Made by a program: the position numbers and the translations under genes
The notes under the pieces: model-generated
Database searches by the model: none
What the model was told of the DNA's origin: nothing
The model's input: only the letters and a program-made list of their open reading frames with translations
Shown: piece by piece, positions 9,263 to 18,191 of the stretch
Position numbering within the stretch: position 1 is the first letter of the stretch
Layout: each line of letters opens with the position of its first letter
From: Clostridiales bacterium
GTDB taxonomy: Bacteria; Bacillota; Clostridia; Oscillospirales; Acutalibacteraceae
Direction of reading: 5' to 3'
Assembly (NCBI GenBank): GCA_012840445.1
Contig: DULI01000012.1
Span: 1 to 64,000 of the forward strand
Length of the DNA: 64,000 nucleotides

Positions 9263-9275
9263 AGGGTGTGATGGC

Positions 9276-11138
9276 TTGAGCAAAGACTTGGGAAGTCAGG
9301 CCGGCTCATGCAAAGATAGCAGGAAAAGTTTAATTAGAAAAACTATTAATTATTTTCATAAAATAACAAGCCGCATACTGAATTCTCTTAACAAAATGAG
9401 CATTCAGTTTGTAATTACGGCTTCCTTTATATTTGTGACATCCATCGCAATTGTTTTTGTCGGCATAGCGCTGACAAACCGGGTACGGGTCCTGGCTGAA
9501 GAGAATGCCATCGTTAATACCAGGCAGATAATAAATCAGGTAAACTCCAACCTTGATTATTATCTGAGAAACATGATGGATATTTCAAACCATTTGGTTG
9601 ATGTTATAAAGAGCAATAAAGATACGCCCAACACAGAACTGGCACAGCAGATGAATTCAATCATGGCTACAAGAAAAGACATTGTCACTATGGCCGTGTT
9701 TTCCTCCGAAGGGGAACTAATTGCCTGCGAGCCCTTTTATAAGTTAAAAAAAGATATTGATATTACCAAATATGATTGGTTTACTGCTACTATTGATAAC
9801 CCAGAAAACCTGTTCTTTTCTTCGCCACATGTTCAAAACATTTTTCAAAAGCAGCACAGCTGGGTAGTATCCTTAAGCAGGGAAATTACATTCAAGCGGG
9901 ATGGAAAAACGGAAAAAGGCGTTCTGTTGGTAGACATGAACTTCAGTGCCATTGACCAGATGTGCCAAAATGTGGTTTTGGGCAAAAAAGGATATATTTA
10001 CATATTGGATTCAGATGGGAACATTGTATACCATCCTCAACAACAGCTTATCAATGCGGGGCTTAAGTACGAGAATACCAACGATGTGCTTAAACATGTT
10101 TTTGGATGCTTTTTTGACAAGCATAACGGAGAAAAAAGGCTTATTACCATAGAAACAGTTAATTATGCCGGTTGGAGAATTGTCGGTATTGCCTACATGG
10201 ATGAAATAGTCTACAACATGAACGATATAGGAGTCTATGTGGTGTGGATACTGATATTCGGCATACTGTTTTCGGTATTTATCTCATTCTTTATTTCATC
10301 GAAAATATCGCAGCCTATAAAAAGGCTTGAAAAATACATGAAGATGGTGGAACAAGGAAATTTCGATGTCAACATTGATTTTAAGGGCGGCGCCGAGGTC
10401 GCCAATCTCGCCAAAGCCTTCAATCTGATGGTTACAAAAATCAGGCAATTGATGGATCAGATAGTGCACGAGCAGGAAGCGAAGAGGATCAGCGAGCTTG
10501 AGGCCCTTCAAGCGCAGATTAATCCCCATTTTCTTTATAACACTCTTGACTCCATTGTCTGGATGGCGGAAAAGGGCAAAATGCAGGAAGTTATTACTAT
10601 GGTCACATCTCTTGCAAGGCTGTTTAGAATTAGTATCAGCAAAGGAAGGAATATAATTACGGTTGAAGAGGAGATAGAACACGCCCGTAACTATTTAATT
10701 ATCCAGAAAATCAGATATAAAAACAAATTTAATTTTATAATTAACGTTAATGATAAGGTATTAAAATACAAAACATTAAAACTTGTGCTGCAACCGATTG
10801 TTGAAAACTCAATATATCATGGAATTAAATATATGGTTGATGAAGGCCTGATAATAATTAATGCTGAAGAAAGAAACGGAATGCTGTTGTTTGAAGTGAT
10901 TGACAACGGCCTTGGGATTATGCCAGAAGTTTTGAAGAATATTTTAACCTTTGACAATCGTGCCGCCAAAGGTTCCGGCGTTGGATTAAAAAATGTGCAT
11001 GAAAGAATCAGGCTTTATTACGGCGAAGACTACGGCATCCAGATTGAAAGTGAGCCAGAGGAAGGGACGACTGTTAGAATATGGCAACCCATTGACTGTT
11101 ATGAAGAAGGGATGTCGGATTTAAATGAAAAAGGTTAG
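9276..11138 (+). CDS. sensor histidine kinase, YesM type
   Basis: A 620-residue membrane histidine kinase. A transmembrane helix near residues 48-68 is followed by an extracytoplasmic dCache-like sensor region (about 70-315, with YIYILDSDGNIVYHP), a second helix near 320-340, and a HAMP domain starting SSKISQPIKRLEKYM. The His_kinase region ALQAQINPHFLYNTLDSIVW puts the phospho-acceptor His at residue 418. The ATPase domain shows PIVENSIYHGIKY (N box) and DNGLGI (G1 box). Start is a TTG with AAGGGTG upstream; the nearby ATG hits a stop at once. It pairs with the preceding YesN regulator, and its 3' end overlaps the next gene by 14 bases. Confidence 0.9.
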   Translation: MSKDLGSQAGSCKDSRKSLIRKTINYFHKITSRILNSLNKMSIQFVITASFIFVTSIAIVFVGIALTNRVRVLAEENAIVNTRQIINQVNSNLDYYLRNMMDISNHLVDVIKSNKDTPNTELAQQMNSIMATRKDIVTMAVFSSEGELIACEPFYKLKKDIDITKYDWFTATIDNPENLFFSSPHVQNIFQKQHSWVVSLSREITFKRDGKTEKGVLLVDMNFSAIDQMCQNVVLGKKGYIYILDSDGNIVYHPQQQLINAGLKYENTNDVLKHVFGCFFDKHNGEKRLITIETVNYAGWRIVGIAYMDEIVYNMNDIGVYVVWILIFGILFSVFISFFISSKISQPIKRLEKYMKMVEQGNFDVNIDFKGGAEVANLAKAFNLMVTKIRQLMDQIVHEQEAKRISELEALQAQINPHFLYNTLDSIVWMAEKGKMQEVITMVTSLARLFRISISKGRNIITVEEEIEHARNYLIIQKIRYKNKFNFIINVNDKVLKYKTLKLVLQPIVENSIYHGIKYMVDEGLIIINAEERNGMLLFEVIDNGLGIMPEVLKNILTFDNRAAKGSGVGLKNVHERIRLYYGEDYGIQIESEPEEGTTVRIWQPIDCYEEGMSDLNEKG

Positions 11139-12090
11139 TTTGCTTATAAAACTTATATTGGCAGTTGCTTGCCTTGCCTCGTGCGCCAAAAATAACGACA
11201 TCAGTATTAAAGAAAAGTCCAAGATTGCCCTTGTTTTAAAAATGAATACCGGATATCACTGGAGCACAATAAAACAGGGGGCAGATACTGCCGCTAGAGA
11301 GTTTAACGTCAATATATACTTTTATGCGCCGACACGGGAAGAAGATGTCAATGGTCAAATTGAGCTTGTAAATCAAGCGTTGGATGCAGGCGTTGATGGC
11401 TTGATACTCGCTGCCAGCGATTTTAAACAGCTGGTGGAAGTAACCGAAAAGGCCTATGATAAAAAAATACCTATTATAATAATTGATTCACTTGTAGATA
11501 CTAACAAAATACATAGCTACATTGCAACAGACAATCTTGATGCAGGACGAAAGGCTGGCCAGGCCCTTGTGGAAATAGCGGGTACTAAATGTAATGTTGC
11601 TATTATGAGTTTTGTAAAAGGTACCAGCGATGCAGACGATAGGGAAAGGGGGCTTTTTGAATTAATCAACCAATATCCCTCAATCAATGTTGTCGCCAAG
11701 GAATATTGCATGTCAAATATGAACCGGGCAAAAATGCTTGCAAGGGAAATAATATCAAAGAATAAAAACCTGGATGCGATTGTTGCCTTAAATTCAATTG
11801 CATCCGAAGGGGTAGCTCAAGTGGTTGAGGAACTTGGGCTCGATGGAAAGATTAAAATTATTGCATTTGACGGTACGATTAACGAAATAAACTACCTTGA
11901 AGAAGGAATAATTCATGCCACTGTGATTCAAAATCCGTTTGCAATGGGGTATCTTGGGGTAAAATATGCGGTGGATATGCTTAACGGGAATAAGATAGAG
12001 AATTATTATAAGATAGAAGCTAAGGTTATTACAAAGGAGAATATGTATCTTCAGGAGAACCAGAAACTTTTGTTTCCTTTTATAAAATAA
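11125..12090 (+). CDS. sugar-binding lipoprotein, probable signal partner of the YesM kinase
   Basis: A 321-residue periplasmic-binding-protein-like lipoprotein (type 1, ribose/galactose/xylose family). The signal peptide ends in the lipobox LASC (Cys near residue 20). The two-lobe fold is recognisable from IALVLKMNTGYHWSTIKQGA, DGLILAASD, IPIIIIDS and ALNSIASEGVAQVVEELG. It overlaps the kinase gene, so it is translated with it, and is separated from the transporter operon by about 130 bases. That position matches XylFII-type sensors, which bind sugar and signal through a LytS/YesM kinase rather than feeding the permease. Role as sensor is inferred from position. Confidence 0.8.
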   Translation: MKKVSLLIKLILAVACLASCAKNNDISIKEKSKIALVLKMNTGYHWSTIKQGADTAAREFNVNIYFYAPTREEDVNGQIELVNQALDAGVDGLILAASDFKQLVEVTEKAYDKKIPIIIIDSLVDTNKIHSYIATDNLDAGRKAGQALVEIAGTKCNVAIMSFVKGTSDADDRERGLFELINQYPSINVVAKEYCMSNMNRAKMLAREIISKNKNLDAIVALNSIASEGVAQVVEELGLDGKIKIIAFDGTINEINYLEEGIIHATVIQNPFAMGYLGVKYAVDMLNGNKIENYYKIEAKVITKENMYLQENQKLLFPFIK

Positions 12091-12217
12091 AATTTTTCAA
12101 TGCGAAATTTTTTTTGAAAATGTTAGAAGAATTTTTATATATTTTAATAGGATTTTATCTTCAAGATAATGGAATTTTGTTAGATAATAATAATGCAATA
12201 AATTAATGGAGGGATTT

Positions 12218-13237
12218 ATGATGAAACGGCTAGTAACTCTAGTTCTGGCAGTATTGTTAACGCTTACCTTTGCCGCATGCAGCGGTGGAGCAGGTTCGGG
12301 GAAAGTAAAAATAGGCTGCGCTATTTACAAGTTTGACGACACGTTTATGACAAGCGTACGTAACCACATCTCTGATACAGCCAAAGAAAAATCTGACGTT
12401 GAGATCGAGATTGTTGACAGTCAGAATTCCCAGGCTACACAGAATGACAAGGTTGACCTGTTTATTACAAAGAAGGTTAACAGCCTGGCAATAAATCCTG
12501 TTGACCGTACCGCTGCCGGCGTAATACTTGAAAAAGCAAAGGCAAAGAACATTCCTATAGTATTCTTTAATAAAGAGCCACTGCCCGAAGACATGAAAAA
12601 GTGGGATAAGGTTTACTATGTTGGCGCAAGGGCTGAAGAATCCGGAACAATGTCAGGTGAAATTTTAGCTGATTACTGGAAGAAGAACCCCAGCGCTGAT
12701 AAAAATGGCGATGGCAAAATGCAATATGTCATGTTAAAAGGCGAGCCTGGCCACCAGGATGCCGAGCTTCGTACCGAATACTCCGTAAAAGCCATTCAAG
12801 ATGCGGGTATTCAGGTGGAAAAACTAGCCGAAGATACGGCAATGTGGGACCGCGTAAAAGGCCAGGAAAAAATGGCTGCTTTCCTTGCAAAACATGGTGA
12901 CGCAATTGAAGCCGTAATTGCAAACAATGACGATATGGCTCTTGGTGCTATTGAAGCGTTAAAGGCTGCCGGATACTTCAAAGACGGCAAATTCATGCCG
13001 GTAGTTGGCGTTGACGCCACAGCTCCTGCTCTTCAGGCGCTCGAAGAAGGAACACTTCTTGGAACCGTTCTTAATGACGCGAAAAACCAAGGAAAAGCTA
13101 CATTTATGCTCGCCTATGTTTTGGGTAAGGGTGAGACCCCGACAAAAGAAAACACCGGATACGAAATCACCGATGGAAAATATGTCTGGGTACCTTACAA
13201 GAAGATCCTCAAAGAGAACATCAATGATGCTAAATAA
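12218..13237 (+). CDS. mglB: galactose/methyl-galactoside ABC transporter substrate-binding lipoprotein
   Basis: A 339-residue secreted sugar-binding lipoprotein with a signal peptide and lipobox FAAC. It matches MglB-type proteins: the N-lobe begins KIGCAIYKFDDTFMTSVRN, then DLFITKKVNSLAINPVDRTA, the Ca2+-loop-like NPSADKNGDGKMQYVMLKGE and the hinge/C-lobe AVIANNDDMALGAIEALKAA with PVVGVDAT. The loop D-K-N-G-D-G-K is the EF-hand-like Ca site of the MglB group. It delivers galactose or glucose to the permease encoded downstream. Start chosen at the ATG after GGAGGG, not at the ATG inside the ribosome site. Confidence 0.87.
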   Translation: MMKRLVTLVLAVLLTLTFAACSGGAGSGKVKIGCAIYKFDDTFMTSVRNHISDTAKEKSDVEIEIVDSQNSQATQNDKVDLFITKKVNSLAINPVDRTAAGVILEKAKAKNIPIVFFNKEPLPEDMKKWDKVYYVGARAEESGTMSGEILADYWKKNPSADKNGDGKMQYVMLKGEPGHQDAELRTEYSVKAIQDAGIQVEKLAEDTAMWDRVKGQEKMAAFLAKHGDAIEAVIANNDDMALGAIEALKAAGYFKDGKFMPVVGVDATAPALQALEEGTLLGTVLNDAKNQGKATFMLAYVLGKGETPTKENTGYEITDGKYVWVPYKKILKENINDAK

Positions 13238-13266
13238 TTTTCTCTGGTATAATTAATATTTTAATG

Positions 13267-13300
13267 GCAAGGAGCAAGTTCAACTTGCTCCTTGCTTTAA
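13267..13300 (+). terminator. hairpin between mglB and mglA (transcript-level control)
   Basis: Near-perfect palindrome: a 12-bp stem GCAAGGAGCAAG / CTTGCTCCTTGC with a five-base loop and a short TTTAAAA tail. Such a hairpin between the binding-protein and ATPase genes normally lets mglB accumulate in excess by partial termination and 3'-end protection. Confidence 0.75.
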
Positions 13301-13378
13301 AAATGCGGCATATGAAATTCGGTTAATACAAGAGGACATTGATACAACGTTTTGTTAGTATCCAGAGAGGACGATGAT

Positions 13379-14893
13379 ATGAATACAAGTGAGTATGTAC
13401 TTGAGATGAAAAACATAACCAAGGAGTTCCCTGGTGTTAAAGCCCTTGATAATGTTTCTCTCAAGGTGCGCCCTGGGACTGTTCACGCGCTCATGGGTGA
13501 AAATGGTGCCGGGAAGTCAACCTTGATGAAATGCCTTTTTGGAATATATAGACCGGATTCTGGCGAAATATATTTAAACAACCAGAAGGTGGATATTGTT
13601 AATTCAAAGATAGCCCTTGACCATGGAATTTCGATGATACATCAGGAGTTGCACCCCGTACCTCACAGGAGTGTAATGGAGAATATTTGGCTTGGCCGTT
13701 TTCCAGTTAAAAGAATAGGACCATTCAAATTTGTTGACCATAAAAAAATGCGCAAAAAAACCGAAGAGCTTTTTGAAAAAATAGGTTTGGATCTTGACCC
13801 TGAAATAATTGTCCGTAATTTGTCGGTATCCAAAATACAGTCCATGGAAATAGCAAAGGCTACATCCTATAATGCAAGAGTAATTATTATGGATGAGCCC
13901 ACATCTTCACTTACGGAAAATGAAGTTGATCATCTGTTTAGAATAATCAATAGTTTAAAATCTGAGGGAGTAGCTATTATATATATATCTCATAAAATAG
14001 AAGAAATCTTGCAGATAGCAGACGAAGTTACAATAATGCGAGACGGCAAGTACATTGGAACCTGGCCTGCCGGTGAGATTACCAACGATTTTATAATTTC
14101 GACAATGGTCGGCCGCAGTTTGTCAAACAGATTTCCCGAACGCACAAATGTACCCGGCGATGTTGTAATGAAAGTGGAAAATTTTTCGTCGCCGCTTCCC
14201 AAGTCTTTTAAAAATATTTCTTTTGAACTTCGCAAAGGCGAAGTCCTGGGTGTTGGAGGATTGGTTGGCGCGCAGCGAACCGAGCTTGTGGAGGCACTGT
14301 TCGGCTTAAGGCAAGCCACCGGAAATATTTATATTAATGGCAAACCCGTCAGAATTAAATCCCCTGTGGATGCTATCAAGCATAAAATAGCTCTTTTGAC
14401 TGAAGAAAGGCGAACTACCGGAATTTTCCCTGTGCTTCAGGTCCTTGAAAACATTACTATCGCAAATCTGTCGAGTTATTTAAAACCCTATCTTTTGTTG
14501 GACGAAAAAAGGAGGAGAAAGGCAGCCGAAGACAGTATAAGGCTTCTGCATATTAAAACTCCGTCTTATAAAACCCTTATAAAAGATTTGTCAGGAGGCA
14601 ATCAGCAAAAGGCACTAATAGCCAGATGGCTATTAACTGAACCGGAAATTCTTATTCTTGACGAGCCAACCAGGGGTATTGATGTTGGCGCCAAGTATGA
14701 AATATACACAATAATCAATGAACTTGCCAGCCAGGGAAAGAGCATTATCATGATCTCGTCAGAAATGCCCGAACTTATTGGAATGTCTGACAGGATCATG
14801 GTAATGTGCGAGGGAAAACTTTCAGGTATCATTGATGGCGAGGATGCAACTCAGGAAGAGATAATGAGGCTTGCGACTAAATTTATTGCGTAA
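13379..14893 (+). CDS. mglA: sugar ABC transporter ATP-binding protein (two cassettes)
   Basis: A 504-residue duplicated ABC ATPase of the MglA/RbsA/XylG group. Cassette 1 has Walker A GENGAGKST near residue 40, signature LSVSKIQSMEIAKA and Walker B VIIMDEPTSSL. Cassette 2 has the degenerate Walker A typical of the family (VGGLVGAQRTELVEAL), signature LSGGNQQKALIARWL and ILILDEPTRGIDVGAK. It energises uptake of galactose or a related monosaccharide at the membrane. AGAGGA lies before the chosen ATG; the upstream in-frame TTG has no ribosome site. It is followed after 16 bases by the permease gene. Confidence 0.9.
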   Translation: MNTSEYVLEMKNITKEFPGVKALDNVSLKVRPGTVHALMGENGAGKSTLMKCLFGIYRPDSGEIYLNNQKVDIVNSKIALDHGISMIHQELHPVPHRSVMENIWLGRFPVKRIGPFKFVDHKKMRKKTEELFEKIGLDLDPEIIVRNLSVSKIQSMEIAKATSYNARVIIMDEPTSSLTENEVDHLFRIINSLKSEGVAIIYISHKIEEILQIADEVTIMRDGKYIGTWPAGEITNDFIISTMVGRSLSNRFPERTNVPGDVVMKVENFSSPLPKSFKNISFELRKGEVLGVGGLVGAQRTELVEALFGLRQATGNIYINGKPVRIKSPVDAIKHKIALLTEERRTTGIFPVLQVLENITIANLSSYLKPYLLLDEKRRRKAAEDSIRLLHIKTPSYKTLIKDLSGGNQQKALIARWLLTEPEILILDEPTRGIDVGAKYEIYTIINELASQGKSIIMISSEMPELIGMSDRIMVMCEGKLSGIIDGEDATQEEIMRLATKFIA

Positions 14894-14909
14894 CATAGGA
14901 GGAAATAAG

Positions 14910-15914
14910 ATGCCTAAGCTTGAAGCAAAAAGGATTAGAAATTTTTTAAGCCAAAACATTATATATATGGTGCTGGTAGTTCTTATAGCCGTAATTGCCA
15001 TACTCGATCCTTCGTTTCTATCTTTACAGACATTCAGGGATATTCTGCTTCAATGTGCAACTAGGGTTATAATCGCGTTGGGTGTTTCTTTCGTGCTTAT
15101 AACCGGTGGAACTGACCTCTCGGCAGGGCGCGTTGTCGGGTTCGCTGCTGTTATTTCGGCGTCTATGCTTCAAACTCAAGATTATCTCCGCAGATTTTAC
15201 CCTGACCTGCCTGATCTTCCGTTAATAGTTCCCATATTGATAGCAATTGCTGTCGGTATTTTGTTTGGTTTATTTAACGGTATTGTTGTTTCAAGATTTA
15301 ATGTTCCGCCCTTTATTGCAACCCTTGGAACAATGGTTATTGTTTACGGTGCAAACTCATTGTACTTTGATTTGGAACCCAACAATTCACAGCCTATAGG
15401 CGGTCTGCGGCCTGATTTTACCAATCTTGGGTCGGGTTCGATTTTTTCAATTCCCATAATAGTGATTATTGCTCTGGTTATAGCGCTTTTAGTATGGATA
15501 GTATTTAATAAAACCCGGTTGGGCAAAAACATGTATGCAATAGGCGGAAACAAGGATGCTGCCGCGGTTTCTGGTATAAACGTAGGCCGCACGCTTATAA
15601 TCCTTTATGCAATTGCAGGTGCCCTTTATGCTATCGGAGGAACCCTGGAAGCAGCCAGGACAGGAGGCGCTACAAATAACTATGGCAATATGTATGAATT
15701 GGATGCCATTGCCGCCTGTGTTGTTGGAGGAGTTTCAACAACAGGAGGTATTGGAACAGTCGCAGGCGTCCTTGCTGGTGTATTAATATTCGGCGTTATA
15801 AATTACGGATTAACCTTTATCGGTCTTAATCCTTATTGGCAGCAGATTATTAAAGGCATAATTATAATTTCGGCCGTTGCGGTAGACATCAGAAAGTATT
15901 ATGCCAAGAAGTAA
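14910..15914 (+). CDS. mglC: galactose/methyl-galactoside ABC transporter permease
   Basis: A 334-residue polytopic permease of the branched-chain/ribose family (BPD_transp_2). Hydrophobic segments cover most of the chain. Family motifs visible are ALGVSFVLITGGTDLSAGRV, the EAA-like NKTRLGKNMYAIGGNKDAAA and GGVSTTGGIGTVAGVLAGV near the C-terminus. FIGLNPYWQQIIKGIII closes the protein, as in MglC. AGGAGG precedes the ATG at ideal spacing. It forms the channel for the mglB/mglA system. A terminator follows. Confidence 0.9.
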   Translation: MPKLEAKRIRNFLSQNIIYMVLVVLIAVIAILDPSFLSLQTFRDILLQCATRVIIALGVSFVLITGGTDLSAGRVVGFAAVISASMLQTQDYLRRFYPDLPDLPLIVPILIAIAVGILFGLFNGIVVSRFNVPPFIATLGTMVIVYGANSLYFDLEPNNSQPIGGLRPDFTNLGSGSIFSIPIIVIIALVIALLVWIVFNKTRLGKNMYAIGGNKDAAAVSGINVGRTLIILYAIAGALYAIGGTLEAARTGGATNNYGNMYELDAIAACVVGGVSTTGGIGTVAGVLAGVLIFGVINYGLTFIGLNPYWQQIIKGIIIISAVAVDIRKYYAKK

Positions 15915-16007
15915 TGCCTGTTAATACGTTTTTTCTTGGCAATCCAATCTACTTTCTTTACCATTGTTGTATTCAAACAAATCAGCAAGTATAATGGCAA
16001 TATCGCC

Positions 16008-16048
16008 AAACTGGATTCCATTTAAATGGAATCCAGTTTGTTAGTTTT
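16008..16048 (+). terminator. rho-independent terminator of the mgl operon
   Basis: Perfect 16-bp inverted repeat (AAACTGGATTCCATTT and its complement), effectively a hairpin with an AT-rich tip, followed by TTGTTAGTTTTT. Confidence 0.85.
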
Positions 16049-16067
16049 TCAATAAAAATGGTATAAT
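16038..16067 (+). promoter_or_regulatory. SigA-type promoter for the acetyltransferase gene
   Basis: TTGTTA (16038-16043), 18-base spacer, TATAAT (16062-16067), about 40 bases before the GTG start. The -35 element overlaps the tail of the mgl terminator. Confidence 0.55.
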
Positions 16068-16107
16068 TGTAATAAACCAAAATTTATTTAGTAAGGGGAA
16101 TAGAACT

Positions 16108-16728
16108 GTGACTCATTATGAGAGAATGACAAAAGGGCTTATTTATGATCCCGCGGATGAAGAGATTTTAAAGGAACAACGCAAATATCAGGATATGCTT
16201 TGGGAATTTAATCGGCTTAAGCCATCCCAGCTTAACGAAAAAATAAAATATATGAAAGAAGTTTTTGCCGAATGCGGAGACAATTGCTATATCGAGTTGC
16301 CTTTCCATGCAAATTGGGGCGGCCGCCATGTCCATTTTGGGAATGGAATATATGCAAATTTCAATCTTACAATTGTAGATGATGGTCACGTATATGTGGG
16401 CGATAAAGTAAAGTTTGGCCCAAATGTGGTCATTGCCACTGCAGGCCATCCGATTGAACCGTCACTCAGAGCAAAGGGATTGCAATTTAATAAAGATGTA
16501 TACATCGGAGAGAACACATGGATTGGAGCAGGTGCAGTTATACTTCCCGGAGTCCGTATAGGAAAAAATGTAGTTGTTGGCGCCGGAAGCGTTGTTACAA
16601 AAGATATTCCCGACAATGTGGTTGCGGTTGGAAACCCATGCAGAGTGCTTCGGGAGATTAACGATCGCGACAGGGAGTATTACTACAAGGATGAAAGAAT
16701 AGATTGGGAAGATATCAATAATTGGTAG
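16108..16728 (+). CDS. sugar O-acetyltransferase (maltose/galactoside acetyltransferase family)
   Basis: A 206-residue left-handed beta-helix acetyltransferase of the LacA/Maa group, which moves acetyl from acetyl-CoA to a hexose 6-OH. The Mac N-terminal domain (residues 1-60, MTKGLIYDPADEEIL) is followed by hexapeptide repeats. The catalytic His is in VVIATAGHPIEP, and ENTWIGAGAVILPGVRIGKN and VVGAGSVVTKDIP show the coils. GTG start with AAGGGGA upstream. It sits just after the mgl operon on its own promoter, which suggests it acts on imported galactosides or related sugars, but the specific acceptor is unknown. Confidence 0.9.
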   Translation: MTHYERMTKGLIYDPADEEILKEQRKYQDMLWEFNRLKPSQLNEKIKYMKEVFAECGDNCYIELPFHANWGGRHVHFGNGIYANFNLTIVDDGHVYVGDKVKFGPNVVIATAGHPIEPSLRAKGLQFNKDVYIGENTWIGAGAVILPGVRIGKNVVVGAGSVVTKDIPDNVVAVGNPCRVLREINDRDREYYYKDERIDWEDINNW

Positions 16729-16809
16729 TAAAGCACCTAATCTCGCTGTGCTACAGCATTTGGGGGTAATACCTCACTGGCATTTGTTGTAATGATTAGG
16801 AGGGGCAAA

Positions 16810-17124
16810 ATGAAAAAAGTTAAAATTACCGTTATGAAAACGGCCTGCTATAAAGACCTGATTGAGAAATACGAAAATCCCATAGAACACGCCTGCGATA
16901 TGAAGGTTGGGCAGGTGTTTGTGGCAAACGGATGGAAAAAGCCCGTAGGTTTTTGTGACAGCGCATGGGACAGCATTTCGCCCTTTGTCATGACCCTTGC
17001 CCACGGCGGTAAAGATATTTATAACGGCTGGATGAAAAATAAAAAGTCTGCCATGATCTCATGTAACGACGGCTTCCGCCCGGTCAGCTTTCTGCTGGAA
17101 ACTTTGGACGAGGATGCAGAGTAA
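16810..17124 (+). CDS. TIGR04076 family protein
   Basis: A 104-residue protein of a small family of unknown function. The marks are KVKITVMKTACYKDLIEKYE, then ACDMKVGQVFVA, GFCDSAWDSISPFVMTLAHGG and a C-terminal SCNDGFRPVSFLLE. Conserved Cys residues (positions near 12, 26, 48 and 81) are a feature of the family. The chosen ATG has GGAGGGG six bases upstream, so the longer version beginning at the upstream ATG is unlikely. It is a stand-alone gene; no role can be assigned. Confidence 0.8.
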   Translation: MKKVKITVMKTACYKDLIEKYENPIEHACDMKVGQVFVANGWKKPVGFCDSAWDSISPFVMTLAHGGKDIYNGWMKNKKSAMISCNDGFRPVSFLLETLDEDAE

Positions 17125-17407
17125 AAATGAATCCTCATTATATGCAATGCCATTTGCTATGTTTTTATAAAATGACATTATGCAATTTAAAGATTTTATG
17201 GCAGATTTTAGCTTTTATTATAGCTTTTTAATCGTTTCTGCTGCCTAATTGGCAGTATTATTGTCGTATTGCATATGGACAAATAAGTATACATTTTTTA
17301 TAATTGAGGTGGCATGGATAATTTAGGATATCATTTAAATAGATAAATTAGTCAAGATATCAGTGCACCCATATTTTAGCAAGGGTTCTAAATTGGGAGG
17401 TTAAGAT

Positions 17408-18106
17408 ATGGAAAAGTGCCTGTTATCTGTTGATTGGGACTATTTTATCTATACCAAAGAATACTGGGGCAGCTATCTGGAAAACAACAGGAGCATAAAT
17501 GACCTTTGGTACAAAAGATATATTCAGGCTAAAGTCAGGGGAGAGGATATAATAAAAGCATTTTGCCTTTCTCCAAAAGCAGAGACCTTCTGGGCAAAAA
17601 TTAAAAACCACTTTAAATTTGAAGAGAATACAAAAGTTTTTGTTTCGGACTCCCATGCCTTGTCGCATAAAATAGCCATAGAAAACAGCTGCAAAGTAGT
17701 GTTCCTATTTGATGCGCATGCCGATCTTGGCTACGGTGGCCCGGCGTCTTTAAACTTTGAAGTCAACAGTTCCAACTGGCTTGGCAAACTTTTAAAGGAA
17801 AAACAAATTAAACAAGCAAATATTTTTTACAGCCCCCATACATCTGAAAAGCCTGAGTATTTCAACTGGGTAAATAATATCTACGACATTAGATATCTTG
17901 ATATAAACAATTTTGACAAATGCGTTGTGGTTTCAGTAATTCATTTGTGCAGATCCGGTGCCTGGACTCCCCCGTGGCTGGATGATAAGTTTATTCGGTT
18001 TGTCAACAGCTTGGGTATCCCTTATAAAATAATAGACTGCCCCAAAAGGAAATGGGACCCGCACAACATCAGCTTATCAGACCAAATTAACTATTTAATG
18101 GCGTGA
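17408..18106 (+). CDS. arginase-fold/UPF0489-like protein
   Basis: A 232-residue protein with a short metal-binding pattern: SVDWDYFIYT at the N-terminus and KVVFLFDAHADLGYGG near residues 97-112. A D-x-H-x-D motif after a hydrophobic strand is how arginase/deacetylase-fold metalloenzymes bind two metals, and UPF0489 proteins share the DWDYF opening. The C-terminus holds PKRKWDPHNISLSDQINYL. GGGAGG precedes the ATG. It is alone and without signal peptide. Family assignment is tentative; a catalytic role as a hydrolase is an inference from the DAHAD motif only. Confidence 0.5.
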   Translation: MEKCLLSVDWDYFIYTKEYWGSYLENNRSINDLWYKRYIQAKVRGEDIIKAFCLSPKAETFWAKIKNHFKFEENTKVFVSDSHALSHKIAIENSCKVVFLFDAHADLGYGGPASLNFEVNSSNWLGKLLKEKQIKQANIFYSPHTSEKPEYFNWVNNIYDIRYLDINNFDKCVVVSVIHLCRSGAWTPPWLDDKFIRFVNSLGIPYKIIDCPKRKWDPHNISLSDQINYLMA

Positions 18107-18191
18107 AAATTATGACAGGATTAACCAAAGCCAGCCCTGCTTACCTCTCTAATGATACATAGCAAATTACATTAAAAAGAAGGGTAATACT

